From the NCBI GenBank assembly GCA_016715765.1, contig JADJZJ010000007.1, positions 62,001-126,000 on the forward strand: DNA of 64,000 nt, in the 5' to 3' direction. This DNA is from Opitutaceae bacterium. GTDB lineage: Bacteria; Verrucomicrobiota; Verrucomicrobiia; Opitutales; Opitutaceae. A program made the translations under genes and the position numbers. Below the pieces are notes generated by a model that was given only the letters and a program-made list of their open reading frames with translations, was not told the DNA's origin and ran no database searches. Shown piece by piece: positions 1-7,900 of this stretch; position 1 is the stretch's first letter, and each line of letters starts with the position of its first letter.

Positions 1-354
1 CGTGCTTTGAGCGTAGGAGGGATCGCCTTTTTCCGTGACGACGAAGTGCAGGGCCGCCACGCCCAGGGCGGTGGCCTCGCGCAGGATCTTCCGCGCCGTC
101 TGCGGTCGCGGCAGGCCGATCAGGAGGGTGAGGGGATCGGCGGCGGGCGGGGCGGGGCCCCAGGTGAAGCTCAACTCAAGGGCGTCGGCATGGATGGCGA
201 CGATGGTGCCTTTGCCGCGCGGACCGTTGGGCTGGCCGGCGTCAAAGGTGTCGCCGACGCGGCGTTCCAGGACGTCGATCAGGTGCCGGGCGCGCGCATC
301 GGTGCGCAGCAGGGGCCGGCCGGTTTCCCCGGTGGTGAAAAGGATCAGGTTCAA
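1..354 (-). CDS. rsmE: 16S rRNA m3U1498 methyltransferase RsmE, N-terminal part (runs off the window)
   Basis: The minus strand reads an open frame of 118 codons from a TTG at 354 to the window edge. It begins MNLILF and has the two-part layout of RsmE: an N-terminal PUA-like RNA-binding region, then the opening of the SPOUT methyltransferase domain (LLIGLPRP, then KILREATALGV, which matches the usual 'K-x-x-x-I-L-x-x-A-T-E-L-G-V' signature). RsmE methylates N3 of U1498 in 16S rRNA using S-adenosylmethionine. No ATG precedes the frame; TTG at 354 gives the natural N-terminus for the family. The gene is divergent from the membrane protein starting at 409, leaving only 54 bases for both promoters. 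The C-terminal SAM-binding knot lies outside the window, so activity cannot be judged. Confidence 0.8.
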   Translation of the reverse strand, partial: MNLILFTTGETGRPLLRTDARARHLIDVLERRVGDTFDAGQPNGPRGKGTIVAIHADALELSFTWGPAPPAADPLTLLIGLPRPQTARKILREATALGVAALHFVVTEKGDPSYAQST

Positions 355-408
355 ACGTGCGCCAGTTTGTGGATTGCGCCGGCGGAGTCGCGACGTATTT
401 TCGCCCGC

Positions 409-978
409 ATGACCTCCCGTGTCGCGGCAGTCTCCGGCGTCGGAATTTTCAAGCGGGCCACGTTCCGCGAGACCACCGTGCTTTTGGCCGTGGCCTGGCT
501 GGTGCCCTTCATGGTGCATCTGCTCCCCTGGTCGGGAGACCGGCCGCTGGGCGCGCTCCTGCTCCCCATGTTCTGGACCGGGTTTGTGGCGGTCTATCTT
601 TATGGACTGCGGGTGGGCCTGCTCGTCGGACTCTTTGCCCCGGCGCTGAATCTGGCCCTGACCGGCCTGCCGGCCCTGTCACGGCTGGCCATGATGAGTT
701 TTGAAATCACCGTCTTCGTGACCTTTGCCTGGTGGCTGGTGCGGCGGACATCCGCCGGATTCTGGGTGGCCCCGCTGGGTTATCTGGTGGCCAAACTGGC
801 GGCGGGGTGCCTGCAGATCCTGACCGGTGCTTCCGCCCTGACCCTTGGGTCGGCGCTGCCGGCTTCGCTGGTGGCGGCGTTGCCCGGACTCGTGATACTC
901 GCCGGCGTGAATTACGCCGTCATCAAGTATTACCCGAAACAGGGCGGGGGACGCGTGGATGACGCCGCTGGCGTTTGA
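409..978 (+). CDS. ECF transporter S component-like membrane protein
   Basis: This 189-residue protein is almost entirely hydrophobic, with about five to six predicted membrane segments (first around residues 20-40, last around 155-180) and short charged loops. Size and pattern fit the substrate-binding S component of energy-coupling-factor vitamin/nucleobase importers. No ECF ATPase or T component is nearby, so it would be a solitary S component sharing a module encoded elsewhere. The start is the ATG at 409 (MTSR), which puts a basic N-terminus before the first membrane helix; the frame stays open upstream but that part is the antisense of rsmE. It overlaps the next gene by 20 bases, which implies one transcript and hints that the imported ligand could be a nucleobase or nucleoside, since the partner is a phosphoribosyltransferase. 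The substrate is inferred, not seen. Confidence 0.6.
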   Translation: MTSRVAAVSGVGIFKRATFRETTVLLAVAWLVPFMVHLLPWSGDRPLGALLLPMFWTGFVAVYLYGLRVGLLVGLFAPALNLALTGLPALSRLAMMSFEITVFVTFAWWLVRRTSAGFWVAPLGYLVAKLAAGCLQILTGASALTLGSALPASLVAALPGLVILAGVNYAVIKYYPKQGGGRVDDAAGV

Positions 979-1366
979 AGCAATCACCCGGCGGTTGGAG
1001 GCGTGGCGGTTTCCCGACGGCGTGGATGGCGTGGTCGGCATCGCCAGCGGAGGAATTGTCCCGGCCGCCTTGGTGGCCCAGCGACTGGGCGTGGGATTGA
1101 AACTGATCGCGCTGAATTACCGCGATGAGGCAAACGAACCACGACACCCCGCACCGCTCCTGCTGTCGGCGGTGCCCGAGCTCGGCGCCTGGCGGCGGGT
1201 GCTGCTCGTGGATGATGTCTATGTGAGCGGCCAAAGCTGGCACGCCGCCCGGGCGCAGCTGCCGGCGGAGGTCGAGGTGCTGCCCTTTGTGTTCAAGGGC
1301 AAGACGGACTTTGCCCTCATCCGCGACATCGAGGGCTGCGTGCAGTGGCCGTGGCGGGTGTACTGA
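959..1366 (+). CDS. Phosphoribosyltransferase-family protein
   Basis: A 135-residue type I phosphoribosyltransferase fold is recognisable from the PRPP-binding loop RVLLVDDVYVSG at about residues 80-91 (two acidic residues followed by a small/Thr-Ser loop) and the upstream pyrophosphate-loop region VGIASGGIVPAALVA at about residues 25-39. Such proteins move a phosphoribosyl group from PRPP to a base, or serve as regulators. The protein is shorter than hypoxanthine or uracil phosphoribosyltransferases (about 180-210 residues) and lacks a recognisable base-specificity hood, so the substrate is open. The start codon lies inside the end of the preceding membrane-protein gene (20-base overlap), indicating coupling. 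Confidence 0.7.
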   Translation: MTPLAFEAITRRLEAWRFPDGVDGVVGIASGGIVPAALVAQRLGVGLKLIALNYRDEANEPRHPAPLLLSAVPELGAWRRVLLVDDVYVSGQSWHAARAQLPAEVEVLPFVFKGKTDFALIRDIEGCVQWPWRVY

Positions 1367-1387
1367 TTCCCGCCAGATTGCCTGCCA

Positions 1388-1461
1388 GTAGGGCGAGGCG
1401 TCCTCGCCGAGCCGGTTGACGTTCCGCCAGCTGACGGCTCACCGGGGACGGTTCGCCCTAC
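1388..1461. repeat. GTAGGG-bounded palindromic intergenic repeat
   Basis: The stretch begins GTAGGGCGAGG and ends CGCCCTAC, so its ends are inverted copies; the middle holds a second GC-rich hairpin. It lies between the ends of two convergent genes. Elements with the same GTAGGG/CCCTAC ends but different interior arms occur at 16016-16095, 18098-18174, 26153-26223 and 52726-52800. Confidence 0.6.
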
Positions 1462-1479
1462 CTGCCAATGCCTGTAGGC

Positions 1480-2100
1480 TTAACGGACGGCCGTAGACGC
1501 CTGCCATGAACTGCTCGCGGTCGCCTGGGTGGCCCAATGCAGCTCACCTGAAGCCGCCACCAGCGCCACGGCATCGATCTCGTTCCATCCCGGCACCGCA
1601 CCGGTGGCGACGGTCAGCTTGAATTTTCTGGCGCTGACCGGCCGGCTGAACTCCAGCCGGGTGATGCGCCGGGCGACTGCCGGCTGGGCCGGACCGCTCC
1701 AGACTTCGTTCTCCGTGCCATCATCGGCCACGGTGGCGACGCTCACCACCGCGCCGGGATTGTAGTTCGCGTGCACCTCCACGGCCGCGGCCGCGATGGC
1801 GTGGGGGTAACCAAGCAAAAGCCATTCGTTCCCGCCGTCCTCAACCGCGGGACACCAGCTGGAGGAGGAATCCTTGGTTTCGGGCGGCACATTGGGCGCA
1901 CCGGTGGCCTGGATGGGTTGATAGGCGTCCGCCGGCGGATTGGCCTGGGCCAGGACACGGCGCAGCGGATCCAGCGTGGCCAGGGCGGATTCCGTGCGCT
2001 GCACCCGGTCTTCCAGTTTGTCGAGCCGGTTGAGCAGGACCGCCACGGTCGCCACGGCCAGGACGATCGCAAAGGCGGCGATGATGCTTGATGTTTTCAC
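1480..2100 (-). CDS. Membrane-anchored hypothetical protein with a discoidin-like C-terminal region
   Basis: The 206-residue product starts at a GTG (2098-2100) and has one N-terminal membrane segment (residues about 5-23), a short probable coiled coil (about 24-50, with LDKLEDRV), a Pro-rich linker, and a beta-rich C-terminal region of about 125 residues. That region has Trp and Asn/Tyr patterns like F5/8-type (discoidin) carbohydrate-binding modules, such as EVHANYNPGAVVSV and ITRLEFSRPVSARKFKL. It would be displayed on the periplasmic face. No enzymatic motif is seen. It is divergent from the membrane-fused spermidine-synthase-like gene, with 73 bases between the two starts. Function is unknown; a glycan- or surface-binding role is a guess from the fold resemblance. 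Confidence 0.6.
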   Translation of the reverse strand: MKTSSIIAAFAIVLAVATVAVLLNRLDKLEDRVQRTESALATLDPLRRVLAQANPPADAYQPIQATGAPNVPPETKDSSSSWCPAVEDGGNEWLLLGYPHAIAAAAVEVHANYNPGAVVSVATVADDGTENEVWSGPAQPAVARRITRLEFSRPVSARKFKLTVATGAVPGWNEIDAVALVAASGELHWATQATASSSWQASTAVR

Positions 2101-2173
2101 AATATTAGGTGGCCACCGCGTTGGGGTCCTGACTCTTCTACACTCCGATACTGAGTCAAGAACCGCCCCGTTG

Positions 2174-4465
2174 ATGCTCTACGTCGCCACCACTTTTTTG
2201 TCCGCCTTCCTGCTGTTCATGGTCCAGCCCATGATGGGAAAGCTGCTCCTGCCGTGGTTTGGCGGCGCCCCGGCGGTGTGGACCACCTGCATGCTGTTTT
2301 ACCAGGTGGCGCTGCTGTTGGGCTATGCGTATGCGCATCTCCTGGGCAGCCGGCTGGCGCCCAGGACGCAGGCCCGGCTGCATGTCGGTCTGCTGCTGCT
2401 GGCCGGCGCGGCCATGCTGGTGCTGCAGGTGCGCTGGGGTTCGCCGGTGCTGCCGGATGACGCCTGGAAACCGACCGGCCTCGAGGCGCCGGTGCCGTTG
2501 ATCCTGCTGCTGCTGCTGCTGAGCATCGGCCTGCCCTACGCGCTGTTATCCGCGACCAGCCCGCTGCTGCAACGCTGGTTCAGTCTCGCCGGCCATGGCG
2601 ACCGGACCTACCGGCTGTATGCCGTTTCCAACATCGGCTCGCTCCTGGGCCTGCTCAGCTATCCCTTGGTCACCGAGCGCTTCCTCTCCCTGCCGGCGCA
2701 GGCCAATGTCTGGGCCCTGACGTTCATCGTCTTTGCCGTCGGCTGCGCCGCGTGTGCGCTGCAACTGCAGAAACAAATCCTCCCGCCGGCCGCATCGGCC
2801 GCCACCCGCCCGACCGGGGAGCGTCCTGACGCGCTGACGATTCTTTGCTGGCTGCTGCTGGCCGCCAGTACGTCCGCCATGCTGCTGGCGGTGACCAACC
2901 AGCTTTGCCAGGAGGTCGCGCCCGTGCCGTTCCTGTGGGTGCTGCCCCTGGCGATTTATCTGCTCACCTTCATCATCTGTTTCGACCGTCCACAGTGGTA
3001 CCGGCGGCGGGTGTTTGTGCCGGTGACGGTGCTGCTGACCCTGCTGGTCCTGATCACCGCCTTTGCGGGGGTGCGTTTGAACATCCCGGTGCACGTCGTG
3101 GTCAACAGCGCCTTCCTGTTCGCCTTCTGCATGACGTGCCACGGCGAACTGGTCGGCCTGAAGCCCCCCAGCGAACACCTGACCTTTTTCTACCTGATCA
3201 TCGCCCTGGGGGGCGCGCTCGGCGGGGTGTTCGTGGGCCTGCTCGCCCCGCTGTGGTTTACGAGCTACTGGGAGTTCAACATCATGGCCACGCTGTCGTG
3301 GGTGGTGCTGGCGGTGGTGTTTGCCCGCGACCGGGGGTCGTTTTTCTACCAAGGCGACCGCTGGCACTTCGCCCTGCTCGTGTTCATTCTCACCTACACC
3401 GTGCTGCGCATGGCCTCGGCGTTGGCGGTCGTGCAACCGCGGCTGCCCGGGTGGATGCTGAGCCTGTCCGCCGCGGCGATCGCGGGCGCCCTGGCGACCA
3501 TGCTGCTGCTTTGGTTGACCCGCCGGGCCGCCTTCCCCGCCTCCCGTTACTGGCCGCGCGTGCTCGTGGGCACCGTCATCTTTCTGGCCGAGTGTTTCAT
3601 GGTGGTGCGCATCAACGCGACGAAACACCGGACCCTGGCGGCGGACCGCAATTTCTTCGGCACCCTGCAGGTGCAGGTCTGGCCGGCCCGGGCGCCGGTG
3701 CCACCCTTCGTCCAGCTCACCCACGGACAGATCAACCACGGCATTCAATACCTGGATGCCACCCTGGGCCGGCTGCCCGTCAGCTACTACGGACCGGGGA
3801 GCGGGATCGAGACGGCGATTCTGCAGCATCCGCGACGCCGGATCACGCCCGCTCATCCCGCGCAGCCGCTGCACATCGGGGTGCTGGGCTTGGGCACCGG
3901 CACCATGGCCGCCTTTGCCCGTCCGGGCGACCAGGTCCGTTTCTACGAGATCAACCCCGTGGTCATCCGGTACGCCGGCGGCCCGCAGGCCCACTTCAGC
4001 TACTTGCACGACTGCCGGGGTGCGGTGGAGATCGTCCAGGGAGACGCCCGACTGGCGATGGAACGGGAATTGGCCGGCGCCCGGCCCCAGCGTTTCGACG
4101 TGCTGGTCATGGACGCCTTCTCGAGCGATTCCGTCCCCGTCCACCTGCTCACGCGCGAGGCCTTCCGGCTTTATGCCCGGCATTTGCGGGATGAGGACTC
4201 GATCATCGCGGTCAACATTTCCAACCGGTTTCTCGATTTCAGGGACCTGATTGCCACCACCGCCCGGGAAATGGGCTTTACGGCGATGCTGGTTGAGGTG
4301 AGGCAGACCAGCTTGCAGGCCCAGCCTTCGAGCTGGATGCTGGTCACCCGGTCACCGGCCTTCATCACCAGCCCCGGGGTGCAAAAGCTTGCGCGCGTCT
4401 GGCAACCGCGCCGCGACTTGGTCTGGACGGACGACTTCAGCAATCTGCTGCACTTACTGCGTTGA
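2174..4465 (+). CDS. Membrane-fused spermidine synthase-like protein (polytopic membrane region + SAM-type Rossmann domain)
   Basis: The 763-residue protein has two parts. Residues about 1-520 carry about 14 hydrophobic helices, with the opening motif 'FMVQPMMGK' and 'PLLPWFGG/PAVWTTCMLFYQ' characteristic of large spermidine-synthase-like membrane proteins. Residues about 555-760 form a spermidine-synthase/methyltransferase Rossmann domain: GVLGLGTGTMA (dinucleotide-type glycine loop), an acidic end of the second strand (FYEINP), DARLAMERE, and MDAFSSDSVPVHLLTREAF, which matches the polyamine synthase gate-keeping region 'D-x-x-x-x-D/S-x-P-x-x-L-x-T'. The cytosolic part may carry out aminopropyl or methyl transfer, but true polyamine synthesis is not shown. 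The start is ATG 2174, directly before the first membrane helix; upstream in-frame codons belong to the divergent gene's antisense. Confidence 0.75.
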   Translation: MLYVATTFLSAFLLFMVQPMMGKLLLPWFGGAPAVWTTCMLFYQVALLLGYAYAHLLGSRLAPRTQARLHVGLLLLAGAAMLVLQVRWGSPVLPDDAWKPTGLEAPVPLILLLLLLSIGLPYALLSATSPLLQRWFSLAGHGDRTYRLYAVSNIGSLLGLLSYPLVTERFLSLPAQANVWALTFIVFAVGCAACALQLQKQILPPAASAATRPTGERPDALTILCWLLLAASTSAMLLAVTNQLCQEVAPVPFLWVLPLAIYLLTFIICFDRPQWYRRRVFVPVTVLLTLLVLITAFAGVRLNIPVHVVVNSAFLFAFCMTCHGELVGLKPPSEHLTFFYLIIALGGALGGVFVGLLAPLWFTSYWEFNIMATLSWVVLAVVFARDRGSFFYQGDRWHFALLVFILTYTVLRMASALAVVQPRLPGWMLSLSAAAIAGALATMLLLWLTRRAAFPASRYWPRVLVGTVIFLAECFMVVRINATKHRTLAADRNFFGTLQVQVWPARAPVPPFVQLTHGQINHGIQYLDATLGRLPVSYYGPGSGIETAILQHPRRRITPAHPAQPLHIGVLGLGTGTMAAFARPGDQVRFYEINPVVIRYAGGPQAHFSYLHDCRGAVEIVQGDARLAMERELAGARPQRFDVLVMDAFSSDSVPVHLLTREAFRLYARHLRDEDSIIAVNISNRFLDFRDLIATTAREMGFTAMLVEVRQTSLQAQPSSWMLVTRSPAFITSPGVQKLARVWQPRRDLVWTDDFSNLLHLLR

Positions 4466-4528
4466 TGGATAGTGCCTTGAATTCGCACTTGTCAGGCGGA
4501 TGGATTCTGACTCCCTGTACATATTCTT

Positions 4529-5104
4529 ATGAAGAGTATTAGCGGATTTATCCGCCGCCCCTTGGTCTGGCTCGTCATTGCCGCAGTCTACGCGCTCCCC
4601 TTGTTCACTCTCAACGGCGCCGTGGACATGTTCCTCAAGCTCACCGGCATTGAGGGCGAATCAACGGACAGTTCCCACGGCAAGGAGATTGACGTGCTGG
4701 CCTGGAGTTGGGGTGCATCCAATTCCGGCACCACCCATGTCGGCGGTGGCGGCGGCGGGGGCATCGTCAATGTGCAGGACCTGTCGTTGACCAAGTATGT
4801 GGACAAGGCCTCGCCGGCCCTGCTGCTCCGGGTCATGAACGGTAGCCATATTGACGAGGCCACCCTCGTGGTGCGGAAAGCCGGATCCACCCCGGTGGAA
4901 TACATCAAGATCGTGATGACAGAGGTCCTGGTGACATCGATTTCCCTGGGTGACAGCAGTGGCGAGGACAGGTTGACTGAGAATGTGTCGCTGAATTTCG
5001 CCAAGGTGGAGTTCACCTACGTTCAAACTGACCAGTATGGGAAAACCGCCTCAGGATCCCCGGGGCCGATCAGGTGGGACATTCCGGTCAACGCAACGTA
5101 TTGA
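4529..5104 (+). CDS. Exported Hcp-fold protein (Hcp1 family), paralogue 1
   Basis: The 191-residue product opens with a basic stretch and a hydrophobic segment (residues about 10-27, LVWLVIAAVYALPLF), then a complete Hcp1-family domain: DMFLKLTGIEGES at about 33, the typical EIDVLAWSWGASN at about 53, a loop with seven consecutive glycines (about 71-77), DLSLTKYVDKASPALL at about 84, and the final strand LNFAKVEFTY. Hcp is the tube ring of type VI secretion, but a signal-type N-terminus is not expected of a cytoplasmic T6SS tube protein and no T6SS component (TssB/C, VgrG, ClpV) is present here. A periplasmic or surface assembly is more likely. A closely related domain opens the next gene, so the pair arose by duplication. 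The 63-base upstream gap separates it from the preceding gene. Confidence 0.8.
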   Translation: MKSISGFIRRPLVWLVIAAVYALPLFTLNGAVDMFLKLTGIEGESTDSSHGKEIDVLAWSWGASNSGTTHVGGGGGGGIVNVQDLSLTKYVDKASPALLLRVMNGSHIDEATLVVRKAGSTPVEYIKIVMTEVLVTSISLGDSSGEDRLTENVSLNFAKVEFTYVQTDQYGKTASGSPGPIRWDIPVNATY

Positions 5105-5180
5105 ACCGACCATTGAATCCGGTCGTACGGGCCGTAACCGGTCGGGCTTCATCCCGTAAGGTTGCCCAATCGCAGCCATC

Positions 5181-7537
5181 ATGACGAATCCGCCGCCCGC
5201 AAAGCCAAGCCATGGCCGTCGTGTGTCGTGGCCCTGGGTGGCGGGGCTCGTGGTGGTTTATCTCCTGCCTTTTTCCCCCTGGGCGGCGCCATCGACATGT
5301 TTCTGCGCCTCAATGGCATTGAGGGTGAATCAACGGACAAGTCCTATCCCAAGCAGATGGAAGTGCTGGCCTGGAGTTGGGGCGCCTCCAATTCCGGCAG
5401 CACCCATTATGGCGGTGGCAGTGGGGTGGGAAAGGTCAGCGTGCAGGACATGTCGTTGACCAAGTATGTGGACAAGGCCTCGCCGGCCCTGCTGCTGAAG
5501 ACCATGAACGGCGGGCACATCCCCGACGGCACCCTCACGGTCCGCAAGGCCGGAGCAACGCCGGCGGCGTATCTCCAGTATGATTTCGAGGATATCTTGG
5601 TGACCGCCGTCTCCACCGGCGGCAGCGGGGGTGAGGACCGGCTCACGGAAAACATCGTCCTCAATTTCGACAAGGTTACGAAGACCTATTTTATCACGGA
5701 CCTCGCCGGGGTAACCAGGGGCAGCAGCACGGCTTACTGGACCGTATCGACCAATCTGGGCGGCGGCACGAACGACCAGGGTACAAGCAACACCAATCTC
5801 GCCCCGACCCTTTCCGCCATGGCGGGCACATCCACCCCCGAGGACACCGCCAAGGTGGTGGCCTTCACCATCGGTGACGGTGAGACCGCCGCCGGGGCGC
5901 TGACCCTGACCCGCGGATCGGACAACCAGACCTTGGTCCCAACCGCCAACATCGTGTTCGGCGGCAGCGGCACAAGCCGCACCGCCACGATCACCCCCGC
6001 GGCCAACGCCATCGGTTCGGCCAACATCACCATCATCGTCACCGACGCCGGGGGTCTCACCGCGACCCGCACCTTTCTGCTCACGGTAACTGCCGTGAAT
6101 GATGCCCCCACGATCACCACCGTCCCCGCCCAGACGACCGATTTTAATGTGCCGGTCGACGTCAGCGTCACCGTGGGCGATGTCGACAGCAGCATCAACA
6201 CCGTGACCTTGTCCGCCACGGCTGAACCGGCCGGCTTCCTGGCTTCCGGCACGGACCTGACCGGCAGCGGCGCGGTGCGCACGTTCCGCCTCACGCCGTC
6301 TTCCGGGGTGAGCGGCAACACCACGGTCACCCTCACCGCCTCCGATGGGACCGCTTCCTCGCAGACCACGTTTTCATTCACGATCAACGGATCCGCCAGC
6401 CCGCTCGCCATCACGCTCAACGCCAATGCCGCCACGGTTGACGTCAACCTGCCGGAAAATTCCCCCGCCGACACCGATCTCGGCACCCTCGATGCGGTCG
6501 ACGGTTCCGGCATTTTCCACACGTTTGTGCTGCTCGACGATGCCGGCGGGCGCTTCAAGATCGGCGGGCCCGCCAACGAACAGTTGCTCGTCGCCGACGC
6601 GGCGCTCCTCAATTTCGAAGCCGGCGCCACCTACACGGTGCTCATCGAGGCCACCGACAATTCCAACCCGAGCCGCAGCCGCACGGATGCCTTCACGATC
6701 AACCTGAGCAACGTGAACGAAGCCCCGGTCATCAGCCCGCCGGCCCAGACCACCGTGCCGCCGGAGACGGACCGGAGCCTGACGGGCATCAGCATCACGG
6801 ATGTGGACGCCGGCGCGGGCGCCGCCCCCTTCGTGGTTACTTTCGCCGTCACCCACGGCATCCTGTCCCTCGATGCAACCGGGCCGCTCAGCGGCAAGAT
6901 CACCGGCAACAACAGCGCCAGCCTTACCGTCACGGCGCCGCTCAACGACATTGCCGGCGTTCTGGCCGCCACCGGCCTGGGGTATCATGGCGATGCCGGT
7001 TTTCTCGGCAACGAGACCCTCACCATCAGCGCCAACGACCAGGGCGCCTACGGTTCCGGCCCGCCGCAGACCACGGTGATCGCTCCGACTTTCCAGGTCG
7101 CGCACACCCCGTTCACCCTGTGGCAGAGCATCCATTTCAACACCGCTGAGCGCGGCAACCACGCCATCGGCGGTCCCAACGGCGAGGGGGACCAGGACGG
7201 CGTGCCCAATCTCGTCGAGTACGGTCTCGGCACGGCGCCCCGCGACACCGGCAGCAGCGTCCAGAGCCTGATCGAACCGATGATGCTCACGCTCGAAGGC
7301 GAAACCTACCTGGCCATCCGTTTCCCGCGGCGAATCTCCGATCCCAATCTCATGATCGTGGTCGAGGTGGCCACCGACCTCACCAACTGGCAGTCCGCCG
7401 AGGGCGATACCGTCGAGGAAGGCGTTACGCCGGTCGACAGCGAATTCGAGCTGGTTACGATCCGTTCAACCGTGCCGATGAGCGCGCAAGGCCACCAGCA
7501 AATGCGCCTCCGCTTTGTGCTCGGAGACTCGCTCTGA
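5181..7537 (+). CDS. Exported Hcp-domain/cadherin/Ig-like adhesin, paralogue 2, with frameshift in the signal-peptide region
   Basis: Starting at ATG 5181 the first about 31 codons encode a signal segment (basic start, then WPWVAGLVVVYLLPF) parallel to paralogue 1, but this frame does not continue into the Hcp domain. The Hcp domain (DMFLRLNGIEGES, VLAWSWGASNSG) and everything after it lie in another frame (one base would have to be added), with the switch in the T5C5 run near 5270-5280. After the Hcp domain (about 155 residues) come a Thr/Asn linker, Ig/cadherin-like beta domains (VNDAPTITTVPAQT; VNEAPVI boundaries; a cadherin-type unit with LPENSPADTDLGTLDA), and a C-terminal about 140-residue unit (DQDGVPNLVEYGLGTAP) seen at the end of many verrucomicrobial surface proteins. 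Total length would be about 785 residues. If the shift is real, translation could only begin inside without a signal peptide (TTG 5162 or an internal Met), so export would fail. Confidence 0.7.
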
Positions 7538-7716
7538 CCTCCGGTGGTGAGGGTCCGCACCCTCAGGCCGGGGGCTGAGCCGTAAAGAGGCGAGGGTAGG
7601 CAGGGAGCTTGCTCCCGCTCCGAAAGCGCCAGCAAGCTGGCGGCCTACCGCAACACCTTCGGTTTAGCATCCCTGAAGGCAGTTCAGCGCCGGCTGCATC
7701 GTCATGGCTGAGCTGG

Positions 7717-7787
7717 AGCGGGTGGACGGAATCGAACCGACGATACCGCTTTGGAAGAGCGGAGTTTTACCACTAAACTACACCCGC
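7717..7787 (-). tRNA. tRNA-Gly (anticodon TCC)
   Basis: The minus strand folds as a 71-base tRNA: acceptor GCGGGTG paired with CACCCGC, D-arm GTTTAGTGGTAAAAC, anticodon stem CCGCT/AGCGG around the loop CTTCCAA (anticodon TCC), and T-arm loop TTCGATT between GTCGG and CCGTC. CCA is not encoded. It reads GGA/GGG glycine codons. It lies alone between the adhesin and the PilC-like gene. Confidence 0.95.
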
Positions 7788-7900
7788 GGGTGGACAGCGG
7801 GGAGCTTCGCGGGAGCGGCAGGGTGGTCAAGCCTCCGTTCGGGTCCGGGCCCCCGCAACCGGGGCCGGGTTAGGGCTTTTTTTACCGGAGGCGGCCAGAA

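Noticed and set aside
2546..4183. A 545-codon open frame antisense to the spermidine-synthase-like gene
   Set aside because: Its composition (Arg, Gln, His, Gly) is that of a GC-rich shadow frame, and the sense frame has clear membrane helices and motifs.
5262..5290. Programmed -1 ribosomal frameshift in the adhesin gene
   Set aside because: The tract lacks a proper X-XXY-YYZ slippery heptamer in the zero frame and no downstream pseudoknot is evident; sequencing indel, decay or phase variation are simpler.
4529..7537. Type VI secretion locus suggested by Hcp domains
   Set aside because: There are no sheath, baseplate, VgrG or ClpV genes, and the proteins have export signals, which T6SS tube subunits lack.
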